From Anticarsia gemmatalis (taxonomy: Eukaryota > Arthropoda > Insecta > Lepidoptera > Erebidae), in the NCBI RefSeq assembly GCF_050436995.1, contig NC_134747.1:2301501-2365500 (forward strand): a stretch of DNA of 64,000 nucleotides, read 5' to 3'. The first letter of the stretch is position 1; each line of letters opens with the position of its first letter. Below are positions 11,601 to 26,600 of this stretch, one piece after another. A program made the position numbers and the translations under genes. The notes below the pieces were generated by a model. That model saw nothing but the letters and a program-made list of their open reading frames with translations, did no database searches and had not been told where the DNA came from.

Positions 11601-14600
11601 TTACGATTCGTCTTCCACGCAGCAGCTTGTTGCTACATTCAGAGGCATATAAAGATAAATGGCGCGTATTGTAATTATTTTTTGATAGTGTCAAAGGTGC
11701 ATCGTGTTTTGGTGTCTCAAGAAAAACGAGTGTCATGTATCCTCAGAAATGATATAAATGAATTAATCAGTACTCAAACGTGCGTTATTCCCCTAAAACA
11801 TTGTTTTATTATATTACCTTGGTATTATTTCATAAATATGACTTGCTTTAAATATTAATCTAATCGTAATCCGTCGAATCGGATACGGAATAGGTACCGG
11901 ATCTTGGTGTAGGTTTTTGTTTCTGTTGAAAATGTTCTAAACAGAAGTTTGGTAACTTGCCAGGTATAGTACAATAGGCTCGCTATCTTTGCAAAATATT
12001 AAAGAAAACATACCTTCACAGAACACACGAACACGATGAAGTATTTTCACCATCTGACAAAGTTGGTGTCCGTAAATGATCGTTTAGGTAATTAGAATCA
12101 CTCTTCAAAGCTGGTCTCGATAACCACATACTAGTACTTATACATTTCAAGTCAATTTATAATGTTATCTGAGTCGCAGGCCAAAGAAGACCTAATCTTT
12201 GTATATTTATAAAAATAAGATCATTTATTATGGAACCGTTGTCCTTCAGTTGGTTGTTCAAAAAGTCTGATACGCTATACCTCCCGACCAGTGGCAGAAT
12301 TCGGTAAACCATCAAATCTTCAACTGTTTGATGATGTCCTAGTACTGACGAGTCGATTGTTCCCAGGTTATCACTAATAGCCGTGCAAGACGTGCTGGAG
12401 GAGGCTGCGCTGAAGATCATCTGTGACGAGCTCAACTCACCCGTGCTGAGGCGAGTGCGCGAGTGGAGGTGCAACACGCAACGATGGGAGTACTGCCTCT
12501 CCGAACGAATAGAAAGGTAGGATACTTTATATGACTTTATATTTTCACTTTAAGGTTCCAAAGAGGTTTTCGAAGTTATGTCTTAAAAATAATGGCTGTT
12601 AAAAAAATGGCAGCTACTCTAACGAATGGAACGTTGTGGAAAACATCTTCAAGTCGTGGTTGAAAGTTCATCAAAACAGTTTTTGATGGGATTTAAAATT
12701 TTCAGTCTGTAAGTTCAAGTGGACTGATTGACCCCCTGTTTTTGAGGTACATTTAACTGTAGTTTATCTATTCGTTCTATTCTATTATTAATAGCGTGAA
12801 AACTCATATAAAAGCGCTATTGAATAGATAAACTACCGCTAAATGTACTCAGTAACCGGGGTAACTCTGTAATGTCTGTACTGAGTATGGGGTATATTAT
12901 TTTATTAATATATTCTTTTATTTAATTTAGTGATAAAAGAGACAAATACGTGAAAACGGCAGATTTAAAAAAATGTTTATCTACAGGTGTCGAGTACTGT
13001 CGAGTTTACATATTCGCACTTGACCGGCGCTAATTACCATTTTTTATCAGAATATCGCTACGTAGTATTTATAAAAAACTAAAACTGAGTACACATTTTA
13101 CTAAAAATATAACAACAGCCATTCAAAACTCCGAGTGAATAATATGTCGTCCACCGTGAATGTTCCAAGCACTTCACTAATTAGCTTCTAGCTGTGCGTA
13201 GTGATGTAACAGTTGATGTAAATCGATTTTATCCGCTTCCAATGATCCGATTAGTTTGATACTGGACACCTGTATGACAAGGACAACGGAATTATGTGCG
13301 AGCATTATCGTTTACTATTGCTATGTAGATTTACTTTTGTTTTTCTTTCTATTTTTAGGAGTTATAGTTCCACTGTTGGGTATTTTATTTTTGATACTAG
13401 ATAGGCTATTATCCCAGTCATTCAGGTGCTATAAAAAAATTACACGGTTTGATGTTACGCTTTTCTTTCACATGTCATAATACTTTTTGTAAAGGTCGTC
13501 ATTAACTGGTGAACCCTATTCGTGTGAATCAATATTATTTGTATTACGTCGGGGAAATGCTGGAAAATCTTAAAACGTCCTTTTAAACCAAAATTTTTGA
13601 GCTCTAATCTTCTTCTTTCAAAGAATGCATCCATTTTGGTTTATGTCTTGTTAATCGTGTTCTGAAATTAGTCTATGTATATAGTTCTTCCCAGATACGT
13701 AACACTATTTGGCGATCTACATTATTACGGGTGAAATATAGTTTCTCTTTTGGGTGTTGATGCCAAATTTCCTAAAATTAGCGCTGATAATTTCTTCAAC
13801 AATACATCTAGTACTATACAATAGTGCACTTTTTTGGCTCATAAATGAATTGCTGGGGATTTCTACTTGGTATTTTTTTTGACACATTTCTTTTAATAGT
13901 TCTTAAGGGTGGTGAAGTCCCCAAACAAGGTCCCCAAGGTGGCCAGTGATCTCATCTAAGAATCTTCCCTAACCACTTTCCAGGAGAAAATCTTTGTACA
14001 GAAGAGGGTCTTTTTTTGTTTAATAATTCATTGGTAAAATCCTGCTTTAGGTACCAAAAATGATACATCATGCCTAAACACGAGTTTGATAATGAAACAC
14101 GTGCCTAAAGATAAACGTTGTTAATTAAGATTGAAACAATTTAACAAGATAAGATTGCAACATTTAAATAAATCATTTTAATAAGAAGAATCCTGATTAC
14201 GTCATGGTCAGAGCTGAAATCATCAGATTAAAAGAGTGGCCAGGAGTTTCTTACCAGCTCTTCTCATGCCTATCTGCCGAACTGGCGGTAAATTCACTCT
14301 CTGTATCATTGACTATTATGAGTGCTAGCATTTGATCTGAATGATGATTTGATTTTGATTAGTTAATACACTACCTTATACTGGAAAGACTACCAAACCA
14401 AACCTGCTGCCCTAAGTCGTCTTCAAGTATCATAATCAAATTTTCGCAGGTGTATTTTATACTTGCATTTTTCTCCTTAAATCACCTGGATAGCTGCCAC
14501 GGAAAAATCCCCATTCTTGTCGTAAATCGCCTACTACCCACAATTAAGAGAGAAGCGGTTTCTTCAGCCAAATAAATGGGCTTGTTGATTAGTCGTTGCC

Positions 14601-17600
14601 AAACTTTCGTGGGCTGCGGAGATACCCTTATGCAACATGGATGATGGATAAAGAAAACGATGAGTGTCGCTTTTGTCACTTTTTACATAATTTTTTGAGG
14701 AGTTTGTGATCAAAAGTTTTTTTATATTCTTCTCCAGATTTCCATGTACCCATTGCCTAATATCATTCAATATGCAAATACAACGTTATGTATTTGTGAT
14801 ACGAGGAATTAAAAAGGTATTTAAATTGTAGTGAGCAAGATTCCATGGCTGCAGCAGTAAAATCTATCTGTAGTCCAATAGTCCATTACTGACAGAATTA
14901 TTTCTGTTCTTTCCAAAAATGATTTGTTATCCATTTCTCCCAATTCCCCCGAGTTAGTCTATTCTTGTAGGCTAGTACTAGTTTTTCCAATATTTTTAGA
15001 AACTTTTTATGACTCACGGGATCACTGAATCGTTTATTCTGAGCTTATGTCGCACGACACTGCGGCAATACATTTTTAATATTACATGCCAATATGTTTG
15101 AAGTATGTGTCTTGTCTGTAGTCTTAGATTTTCGTTGCGTAGAGACCTGGGATAAAAATGAACCTATATCTTAGGGCTATAACCTATACCTGTGCCAGTC
15201 CGAATTCGTTCTATAGTTTTTACGTGAAATACCTGAAAAGATCCACTTTCAGAAACTTCCCCCTTTTATTCCATAGTTGCATCATGTCATGTTTATTCTA
15301 AGTACCTGTCTACGATTTCGTTTCAAAGAATTGATGACTTAATTAGCGACATCGTATCGATAACGTATCAATTTTTACTTACACGTCACGTGTAAAAGAA
15401 ATAATTCTGGCCCTCGGGTGGCCCTTGTGAAAGGCATATAGAAGAAGGTATGCTTAAAGTTTTTAAGGTTTTATTAAGGTAATAATATCAATGAATTCAA
15501 TTGTTTTGATAACTAAAAAAATATTATTTACCTTGCATACATAATATTATGCCGTTTTGCCACATTAGTAGGCAGAGACTAAAGAACGCTATTTGGTACG
15601 AATTACTCCATTATCCCTAGAAACTTCCCTTTCCTCATTCATATCCATACATCTTGTCATACAGGACCTTATTTGTGAAATAAATACACCTTAAAAGAGA
15701 CCCATTGGAACTACATTACTCGTTACTAGTCATATCTTTAACTAGCTGACCCGCGCAACTTCGCTTGCGTCACAGAAGAGAGAATGGGTCATAATTTTCA
15801 ATGTTTTTGTAACATTTCTTGCTGTTACTCTGTTCCTGTTAGTCGTAGCGTGATGATATATAGCCTATAGCCTTCCTCGATAAATGGACTATCGAATACT
15901 GAAAGAATTTTTCAAATCGGACCAGTAGTTCCTGAGATTAGCGCGTTCAAACAAACAAACAAACAAACAAACTCTTCAGCTTTATAATATTAAGTATAGA
16001 TGATACTCGATATTTTATTACAACGTGTCTACCAATCCACCCTGACCTTCCCAAGCTAAAAACAAACTCATTCACAATATTACTTCCGATAAAAAGCGTA
16101 ATAAAACATTCGAGTACATTGTGTGCAATATCAAACTCGACGCGATGCGAATCACAGTCACATGTTCCGACACGTTGGTCCATGTATGTATGTATGTATG
16201 TATGTACCAGTGTGTTAGGGTGATCGCTTTTGTGTACCACTACTGTATGTTTAAGATTTTATTATGTTGAGATTTAATGGCCTATTGTGGAAGCAATGTA
16301 CTTGTGTGATATGCTGATAGATTTCAAATACCGGTAACTCGATTCTTTATTTATTTTATTTTATTTTTTATTTATTTATTGTACTTTTACAATTTACCTT
16401 AATCTATTAACTAGTTTTACTACTATCGACTACCGACAACCGGCTAGCTATCGAGAAATTTTACACGAAAATCTTTTTGGTGCTTCTACCGGGCAAACTC
16501 GGCAGTACCGACTGTAGAGAATGGCGCTACAGTTATTCCTCTGTGAGGTATAATATTTGGAAAACAAACGCTTAATTCATTGCTTATGGGAAAGATAAAT
16601 TGTTCTCTTCGCTCTTTCTCCCTCCGCTCTTAATCTTATTATTATAAACCTGTAAATCCCCACTGCTGGGTAAAAGCAATATTTTTCCACTTAGTTGATT
16701 CCACTTTGGGTTGAAATTTGAAGGTGTCAAAGTCGCCACACCGTCTCTTACGGTGTCTATCTCTAGATTACGCACTTAAAGTATAAAAATAAAGAAAAAA
16801 TCGGTTAAGCAGTGAAAGAGTTACAAACTTTTGATTTATAATGTTATCATGTCTTACGTAACTCATAAACAGAAAATTACAGTCGAATCTAGAACCTTTC
16901 GGTCGAATCTGTAACATACACACATTCATAATCTTTAAATCCTTAAAAAACATACAACAAACATATTCTATACAATATCATTCTGTATAGTCACCTGTCC
17001 TAATGGGTCCATTTTGTCATTGGCGGCCACCGCTCGGACGTATACAATTGCATGTTATATCGTACATTGTTTGAATTCGGTTGATCGATGCACACTCCAT
17101 TGTGAGACAGTTATTTTAGTTTCATTTTAAGTAAGTGCCGTTTTGTGGGACAATTTTGTAGAGTTGGAAACACGGCAAGAATGGGCGAATTCAGAATTAG
17201 ATTTACAAAATATGACTTTCTCTAATCGATGCGAATAAAATCCGAAGGTACTCATAGCGATACATATGTACATACATAAAATCACACTTTTTCCCATAGG
17301 GATAAGCAGAGACCATAGAACGCCACCTGGTAAGATCCTTACAAACTTCCTTTCCTTTATCCACATCCATACATCTTGTGATACAAGACCGCCGGTTATG
17401 AGTACGATTGTATCGATAGTTTCTAAATTTACTCCAGATAATTGAGGACTGAGTAATAACTGCGTAATGGTGTGTAATTGAAGAGGTCCAGCAGAGGCCA
17501 GTCTGTTCCTTTACTTCCTACCGAACATGCTAGAGGCTCTGGTCAGGTTTCCATATAACATTTCTCCATAGATTCTTATAGGTATAATATATCTCCTTAA

Positions 17601-20600
17601 GTTATTTCGTACATAGGTAGCTTCATGCAAAATGCTATTTGAATATTGAGTCTCGCGTGAGAAATGTTCGTAGTTTGATGGTTGATCGATGCACTTAGTA
17701 GGTACATTCCGCACCTACACGTGCGTTGATAAGATAACAATGGCATTTGTAGACAGTTTCAGTTTCGTTCTAAAGGTTTTGTTCATGCGTAGTTATCTTG
17801 CTGTAGACACTATAAAAACTTCTATTTGTTATCGTATAGTTACGTAATAAGCCTTAAAAATCGACTGACGATCGAGTTACTGGAATTATCTGGAACACAA
17901 TATTTTATTTGCTACTAGCTTTACGCAACGAGGAATTTTAACCCCGTGGGGAAAATTTCCAAAAAATCTTTCTGAGTGCTAAGGAATCTGTTCCTAAGGA
18001 GCCCTCTCAAGTTTCTACGCCCAGTAGTTTTGGCTATTGTAGTCAGTCAGTCACTCAGTAATGGAAGAGTTTTATATAAGTAAGTACATAGATTATTCTC
18101 CCAATGCTGTACATTCGCTCACTCCAGTAATAGTAGATATAAACTTAACTCAATTTATAATAATAGAGCTTTTCCTACTTGATGGTTAACAATCTCTTAA
18201 AAGGTCCTCTTATGTAACACAATTATTATTAGCCTGTCAAAGTATGCGTGTTTTGTCATACATTCCTTTCATTTTCTTGTCTCAATTGACAAGGTAATCC
18301 AATCTCATACGTATACAGTAAGTAAAAATACGCGAGATTAGATACACGATCTTTTACCTGATAACGTTATCAACGTCTATTCACTGTGATATTGATTATT
18401 ACATCATGTTATTGTCGCGTTGTGGAAGTTTCTTATCAGTGATAAGCGATAGCCTTAACCTATGCACTCTCCTTCGATAGGATTAATTGATAAACGCAGG
18501 TAATTTTGGGACACCTTTTTTAATAACAATTTAAAGACCTTGCGTGACTATTAGCCATTATTACAGTACACTAATCCAACCATGTATTAATTGTCTTCGT
18601 TTTCTTGACGTTTCGGCCAAGTTGCAATGGATGCGAATGCAAACTAACTGTGTCAGACAATCAGGCATAACCGATTGACAGTTAAAGCGAGGTTTTTTGC
18701 ATCCAATATCTTTAAAGACATTCATTATTTATTTCATTGTATTATACGATTGTTGAAAAATCTAGGTTTTTGGCCTAGATTTGTTTTCACAATCGTGTCA
18801 GATGCGCTAAGTTCCTTGAACTGTCAGCATTGAAGAATCGTTTCATCGCGTCGCCCCTTGCTTCCGTCCTGAGCTCGAGACCCGGCTTTAATGCAAATAC
18901 TTCTAGACTTCGAGGCGACTTTAAATTGTTACTTTTATTTGAGGAACACTAATATAACTACGTTAAAAGTATCAACCCCCGTTTCTGAGGTACATTTAGC
19001 GGTAGTTTATCTATTCAATAGCGGTTTTTTTTAATGAGTTTTAACGCAAGGCTGGGCAAGGCCTAACCCCTCCCTCATTACGGGAAGAGACCCTTGCCCA
19101 GCAGTGGGACATTAATGGGTTAAATTTATTTATTTATTTATTTATTTAACGCTATTGAATAGATAAACTACCGCTAAATGTACCTCAGAAACCGGGGGTA
19201 AGTAACCGAAATATGGAAACTTTATTTCCGTATGTGTAGATTGTGTAGCTCGTACCGCATTTTTTGCTATGAAAATCATATCCAACAAAAGATGTCCTAT
19301 TCTTCTGCGTTCCTTATTGATATATAATAAATTATTTTTAACTGGATCCACCTTCGATTATAGCCAATTATAGAAGACTACAACATATTCAAAAAGGCGA
19401 GTTAAGTATTTTTTTTTCTGCGGCGGTTACTTAGAAAGGGCGCTGTAGGCGCTGGGCGTTTAAAAAAATAACATATATCATTGTTAGTATCGTTACCCAG
19501 GTGATTCAATCGTGTAGTGTATGTTTTAGATTATTTTTAATGCTTGAAAATTAATTTGTTCACCAATTACACAGCCAAAAATAAGTTATAAATGTTTAGT
19601 TATAAAAATACATTTTTAATAACGAATAGTGTTTCAAACAATACCAACATTCGATCCAATTAATGAAAAAGTTTTTTCCATCACGGCTTTCAGTTTTCAT
19701 ATACTCGTGAAGTTATATTTCATGCAGCTCTACAAATGGCGCTGAATAATATATAACAAAGCGTTCATTTTCTGGCTTCACCTAGTTTCTGTACGAATAT
19801 TCGATATTTTTTTACCTCTCTATGTAATGGTACGGAAAATATTTCCTTCAGTTGAATATATTATACCTACAGTTTCAAAAGGTCACATCTCGCATTACAA
19901 AGGCATACGACTTGTGCTCTTTTTGAAATTACGTATTTGTTTCGATGAAACCTTTCAATCGAGTGCTTTAATTCTTTCTTACAAAGTAACACGTAACGGT
20001 TTTAGTGAAAGAAGAGCTTAAGTGATCTTAATGCTCTTTTCATCTTATACCTTTTTCCACTGTTCGAGTATGCTCCTTCAGATTTTGAGTTCCTCTTTGA
20101 CAGCGGTCCATGGGAGACTCTTTATAATAGTAGTATATAAGTGTATATTAATACATACACATAACATCACGCCTGTTGGTTATAACAAGCGGCAAGGTGT
20201 AGGCAGAGGTTTTAAAATACAATTATGTTGCGCTATTTATACAGTTAGTATCATGTAATAGAGGGCCAGACTACTGCCATATACCGAAATGGCAAATGTT
20301 TTAGAAAAGACCCATAGCACTTTGCTCGACTAGAATCGAACCCGAGACTTCTGCACAGCAGTCGCATACACTAACGACAGCTCCGTAGAGACAGATTCAC
20401 GTGTTTGAAAACACATACAATTGTATATTATCTCACCAATTACTATTGAACGTTTTATCATAGTATGTAATTTAAGGAGAATCGTTTGAGTAAATATTGG
20501 AAGGTAAAAGTCCGCTTTTATTTTAACTATGGTTAGGTATTTAGGTAATCAAACAGTCAGTAAAACGTTTCTTTCCACGTTATCTATTGATAACAATCTT

Positions 20601-23600
20601 ATCGTACACAGTTAACTTGTTTAATGGGTTAGACATATACTGAAATAATTTTGGCTATTGTAAAACAAACAAACCTAATTTTTAAAAACGTAGTGTTCCT
20701 ACTTTTGGAGATAGCAACAAAAATTGCTATTTTATCTATTTCAGCAAACAATTTATTTGATCTGATGCTAAGTTACTAATACTACAGAAATGTACCATGT
20801 ATACGACACGGTACGTTTCTGTACGTTGTATTTCTGTTTCTACTGAACAAAAAAAATAAGTAAAAATATATTTAAAAAGCTTCCTGCTTTACAAATTGTA
20901 ATTGTTTGGTTAATTTTGGGACTATTGGTGATGGTTTATTGCGATGAAAAATTGATTCAAATCAACAAAAATAGGAATCATACAGGAAGGAAGGAAATTT
21001 TATATTTTTTCAGTTAGTGAAATTCAACCAGCTATATTAGAATATTACACGGATAATGGGTTGTGGAGGTCCGATTCGCAGTCGCTCCATGTAAAATACT
21101 GGTATTCAGCTGCATCCGGCGACACTAGAAGCCGACTCCAACACAGTTGGAAGAAAGGCTAGGCTGTTTTGAACCGGCAATATTAATAAACAAATTATGC
21201 ATTACTCAACAAGCCATAGCCTTCAATCTACTGTCGACTGCTCTGTCATCTAGACGGTACTTCACTTCAATTAACTTTCAAATTGCACGGATTTGCACAG
21301 CTGTTTCATGATTTGTTTGTTTGTAGTACCTATCGTTGAAGGCATAATATTTATACCTTTGAACTTTATACCTTTGTTTGCAAGAAAACCTAGTATTTCA
21401 TGTTAGGTTTTTTGCTAACCGTAATTACATAATTATTGATTTAATAGAAAAATTAAGTTGCTGATTATTTTGTGCTGTTTTCTTTTGTAAAGTTTATCAT
21501 CCGTTTAGAGCAAAGTTGCGCTATTTTTGCCAATTTCTTGACTTATACATGACAGCAATGTTTTAATAGTGAGTGAGATATCCGTTGCAGTTGTGACTAG
21601 CATTTCATTTTCTTAAGAACCATGATCAAAATAATCCATATTATTATATTCATGGTCTTTACAATTCTTATCGTCAATATTTTAATGAAACTTTCATTTA
21701 TTCAGCCTTAAAATACTACACTGGCCAATATTCACTGTACGAGCCTCATTTATTATTAAGGCTTAAACTCAGCAATCGTCGACAAAAAGCGTTGCATCAT
21801 GATACTAATTCAAATTCATACTTACGTTTATTGCTCTTATGTAAAAAGCAAATAAAAAAATTAATAATAAATCAAACAACTGCAAAAAAGATTCGCTCTT
21901 TAATAGTCCAGATTACTCATAGACTTATCGGCCTGCTCGCCCACTGAAACCATAACAAATAACATAACGCACTTTGACACCGATGACAATAAAGTCAGCG
22001 ATGATCGTTCACATAAACACGAGTTATCATGTGCTATCGACTCCCGGTGTCTACATAATTGTTTAATTGAAAATAACATTGGATAACCAAAGGTCTTGGT
22101 TTATCGTGGTTTCACACATTTGTCATCTGAGTCATGTGCTCACTTTGGCTTACCCTGTCATTTTATTATTTAAACGCTTAATAATAACCAATAGTGAAAT
22201 TTTAATGAATACCAATTAAGGCCTAACCCCTCCCTCATAACGGGAGGAGATCCTTGCCCAGCAGTGGAACATAAATGGTTTAAATTTATTGTACTGTACT
22301 GCTGAAGAAGAATCTGCCGAAATGACTAAGGGTTTAGGCTTGGAGCCCATCACGCTGCCATGACTTTGCATCTCTTCAAAAACTGTGTTAAAGAACATTT
22401 AAGCATGCATGTTTGCATTGCGATGTTTTTCCTTCACCGTCAGAACATCTGATATTTTTCTATGATACACACATGACTTTGAAAAGCCGCTAGGGGTACA
22501 CAATCAAATAATTCGTTTAGAGACAAGCACCACTAGCTTTTCTAAAGCTTTCGCTTGTTCGTTATCTCTTACAATATGTCTAAGAACTTATCCAGATTCT
22601 CTAGCTACCTCTATTTGGACCTTAACCAACCACCTACCCAAAAATATTATTGTATGACCAGATGTATTGATGTGAATGAAGCACGGGAAGTTTGTAAACA
22701 TCGTACCAAGTTTTCAGGTTTTCTACTTACACCTATGAGAAACAGTTTTTATTTCTATACTAATATTATAAAGCTGAAGTGTTTGTTTGTTTGAATGCGC
22801 TAATCTCAGGAACTACTGTTACTACTCCAATTTGAAGAATTCTTTCAGTGTTAGATAGCCTATTTATCGAGAAAGGCTATAGGCTATATATCATCACGCT
22901 ACTACCAATAGGAGCAGAGTACCAGTAGGAAATGTTACGAAAACGGGGGAAATTATGATCTATTCTCTCTTATGTGACGACGAAGTTGCGCGGGTCAGCT
23001 AGTTTGTATATAAAAATACTACGACAACTAAAGTAAATAAAATGTATCCGAACTACCATTAACCTATCTAAAATTCGCGTGTTTCGCCGATATACGTTTG
23101 TATGTCTAGACGCCGGTTACGAAAATACATTAACTTGTTTAACTTTCCTTTTAACATCCCTATTTAGTTACTCTTTAAAGAGAATCGTTTATAAGGGTGC
23201 CTTCGAATTAACCGCTCGGTATATTACCTTTTAGACTTTTCGTTCTCAGAATACTAGGTTTAAATGGTATGAAAATATTCGGGAGTAGCTTAGAGAAAGA
23301 AGCGTTGTTATTTTTTGGAAGAAATATTATTTATTTAGATTAGTCAATTAAACATTGAAGTGTATAGGAACTTCTTTAATCTGTTAATGTTTTTAAAGGT
23401 TTGTAAAGTCTGCTATTAGCCTATAATATATGTATACCTTTGAGTAGGCGAAGGCTCTACGATCTATTTTGTTGTTCTTTCCTTTTTTCAAAGCTAGGAA
23501 CGTTTATGTAAAGATTAAACGTTTAATTCTTTAACTTTATATCAAAACGTTGCTGTCAAATTCTATTGTTGCACCATTCTCAGAAATATTATACTAATCC

Positions 23601-26600
23601 CACTTAAGCAGGTTTATGCGACCTTACCTGGTTGATTCCAATAATCTTAAAGAACCCCCCTATTTTTTAAATTGGCATTTCGTATAATCTTTTTCATTTG
23701 TTCCAGCCAACAGCTAGGCTTCATATACGACTCGGTGAACAAAGGCATCATCATCGAGGACATAGACCTGGACCAGGTGTGCCTTCTGACCGAAGCGACC
23801 GAAGCGCGGCAGCTGGTCAGCGAACTGGCGGCGTTGACGAGCGAGCGGTACATTGCTGCTCCGCAAGGTAAGAACATTTTAACTATACAATGTAAACGCG
23901 CAATGGTTATTGGAGTCAGAAATACTTTCATAGCCTAGAATTTCTAGCACAGTTTTTTCGCAAGCTCTTATCTACTCAACTCTCACTCCCTCTCTCTCTC
24001 CTCCCAGCTAGAAGCTAGGAGGAGAGAGAGCTACGTTATGTTTGACAATGTTTGAAATCACTGTTCCTTTTCAGCGTTATTGCATATCATCCGAATACTC
24101 TGCTATCGGGAGTCGAATAATTTTGGAAATCATTCAATTAATATTTTCGTGTTGACTAGAAAAAATAATGGCAGTAACTCAAATTAACTTGGAATCATAA
24201 TGATCTATTCAATATCTCTATTCATACCATCAATATAGTTCCACTATACAATTCTATACAGCCAGAAACATCGTCAGGGTCCATGATTCGAGGGTGGACA
24301 TAGGCGTAGTCTAATGACATGTTATTTGTATTATATTCGGTTATTGATGTGAATATGTGAGCGAGCTGGCAACCTGTCTCGAGCGACGACCTCGGATTTA
24401 GGCAATGGTGTTGTTCTGTCATGCGAATGTAAAGGTTTTTGTCACCATAACGCGTTGGCTATCTTTAGGGATTAGTAAGTTCGTGTATTATTTTTTTCAC
24501 GTTTCGGTTGCATTGATCTTGACTGAATAGATTGGTTTTGGCATTTAAACTATTTTGAATTATCCCTTTCTTTACCATTAAGGTAGTGATATAATACTTT
24601 CTGCTATGATTAGGTTTGCTCCTTTAATCATCAGGCTTTCTGATTTTTTTTGTTACCGAAGCAAGTTTATTGTAAAGTACATTTTTTTTTTCTAAACCGC
24701 TACCTTTTATACCAGGTTTTGTAGAAATAAATGTTTCATTACAGCTGTAATGATTATGTAAGTAGAGTTTGCTCTCTCATTATACGTAATAGGGGGAATT
24801 TCCCATTGACCGGGTCAAAGCCGATCAATGAGTTGTCTCGTAGAGTTATAAATTTATATTCGAATCAAATAAATTGATACTAAAATAGTCTTGCGCACCT
24901 CGAATGTTTGTCTCAGTTTTTCTTCTTAGATTGGACAAATGCATAAAGTCTGTCTGTGTTTATATAAACGTCGTCTAATGCTTGGACCTTACAATACTTA
25001 ATCAATTTTGACATACAACCTTTACGCCTATAAACAGACAGAATTTTGACCCGTTTTTTATTGGGTGCTTGTTTAGGAAACAAACGGACCAGAATAATGT
25101 GAAGAAATTACGAAAAATTTATACGGTTTAGAATACCTAACCAAATTTTGGTCTATTCTTTTATTCTGGTGGTTCTGGACCCGTTGGCTTGTCCGAAATT
25201 TACGGCATTTTATTTAGCCAATATCAATTTTTGTAAAGGTCATTTCACACAACATATGTATATTAAACATTTGTGCCTTTCTATATAAAAAATAATAAAT
25301 TTAACCCATTACTGTCCCACTGCTGGGCAAGGGTCTCCCTCCCGTAATGAGGGAGGGGTTAGGCCTTGAGTCCACCACGCTGGCCAAGTGCGGGTTGGGG
25401 ACTTTGCATGCCCTCAATAAATGTATTAAACAAATTTTTAGGCTTGCAAGGTTTCATGCCTTTCTATATAGCATATTGAAGTACATAATACAAGTGTTAA
25501 ACAGCTAATCTATTGATACGATATCGCAGCTGTTTACAAACGCAGACTCATGCTACATCTCGATACATACATATGAGTCAAGTGTTTAAACATCTTTGTC
25601 TCACTTGGGTCCAAGTCCGAAGCTATTTGTTACTTTGTACCACCGTTATCAATATACGTGCTGATAACGTAATTCAAGGTTAAACACTTGAGGAGAAATT
25701 GAAAGTATTAGATTAAATTTTTGGAAGAACATTGGCTCAGTAACGACTGCCGCGTGCATCGATCTCTCTGGTTAAGCTACGCTTGCTGAGGTTGGTTTGT
25801 GGATGGATGACCACATTTTGTATGTTGTTCCTACGTGGTTTGATAGGCACCTTAAATTTTAGGTCCCGGCTGTCATTTTCAAAATCTCTGACTTGTAAGT
25901 TAGTAGTAGTTAGAAGCTAGAAAGTCTGACAAATAGTCTTGGTTGGTTACTCTTGGTTGTCATGGTATGCGCCAAATACCTTTATGTTTGATTATAGTAG
26001 CAAGCCGCTGCGAGAAAGACAAATACCCGCGCTTTTATCACGACAATAACTAAAGTATATTTAAACCTTCACATAATTATATTTATATACAAATAAGTTA
26101 CCTGCTTGCTGCTTTACTCAATTTAGTCTGCAAGGAGATGTCTAATCTTCGACAATCCACTCAAGATTTCCATTTTACTGCTTCAGAAAATCCATCGTCA
26201 TCTCATATGAAATGTTTACGAGGGAACAAGAACAATAGGTAATTCACTGAACATTTGTGAATAAAGATATCTCTACAAATCTTCGTATGATATACAATGC
26301 ACATGAAGATATTTTAAAAGCATAAGCAGAAACACCGATTTAACATTCGGTTCAAAAGTAACTAAGCAGAATATCCCAAAAAAATTGACATAATAGCCCA
26401 CTGTCGGGCAAAGACACCTTCCTGGCATCCTTAAGAAGTTCACAACTCTGGCCTAGTGCGGGGTAGGACTATATATTTAATATAGCCTTAAATAACTCCA
26501 AAAAGTATTTCCAGGTATACCTACATGGTTTTCTCAAGGTATTTTCCTTCAACGTTTAAGCATATGATAATATAATTATTTCTAATACACACATTACTAT

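Noticed and set aside
20330..20395. Possible tRNA gene on the minus strand
   Set aside because: A box B-like motif is present but no cloverleaf can be formed, and the same sequence recurs at other sites; it is a SINE fragment.
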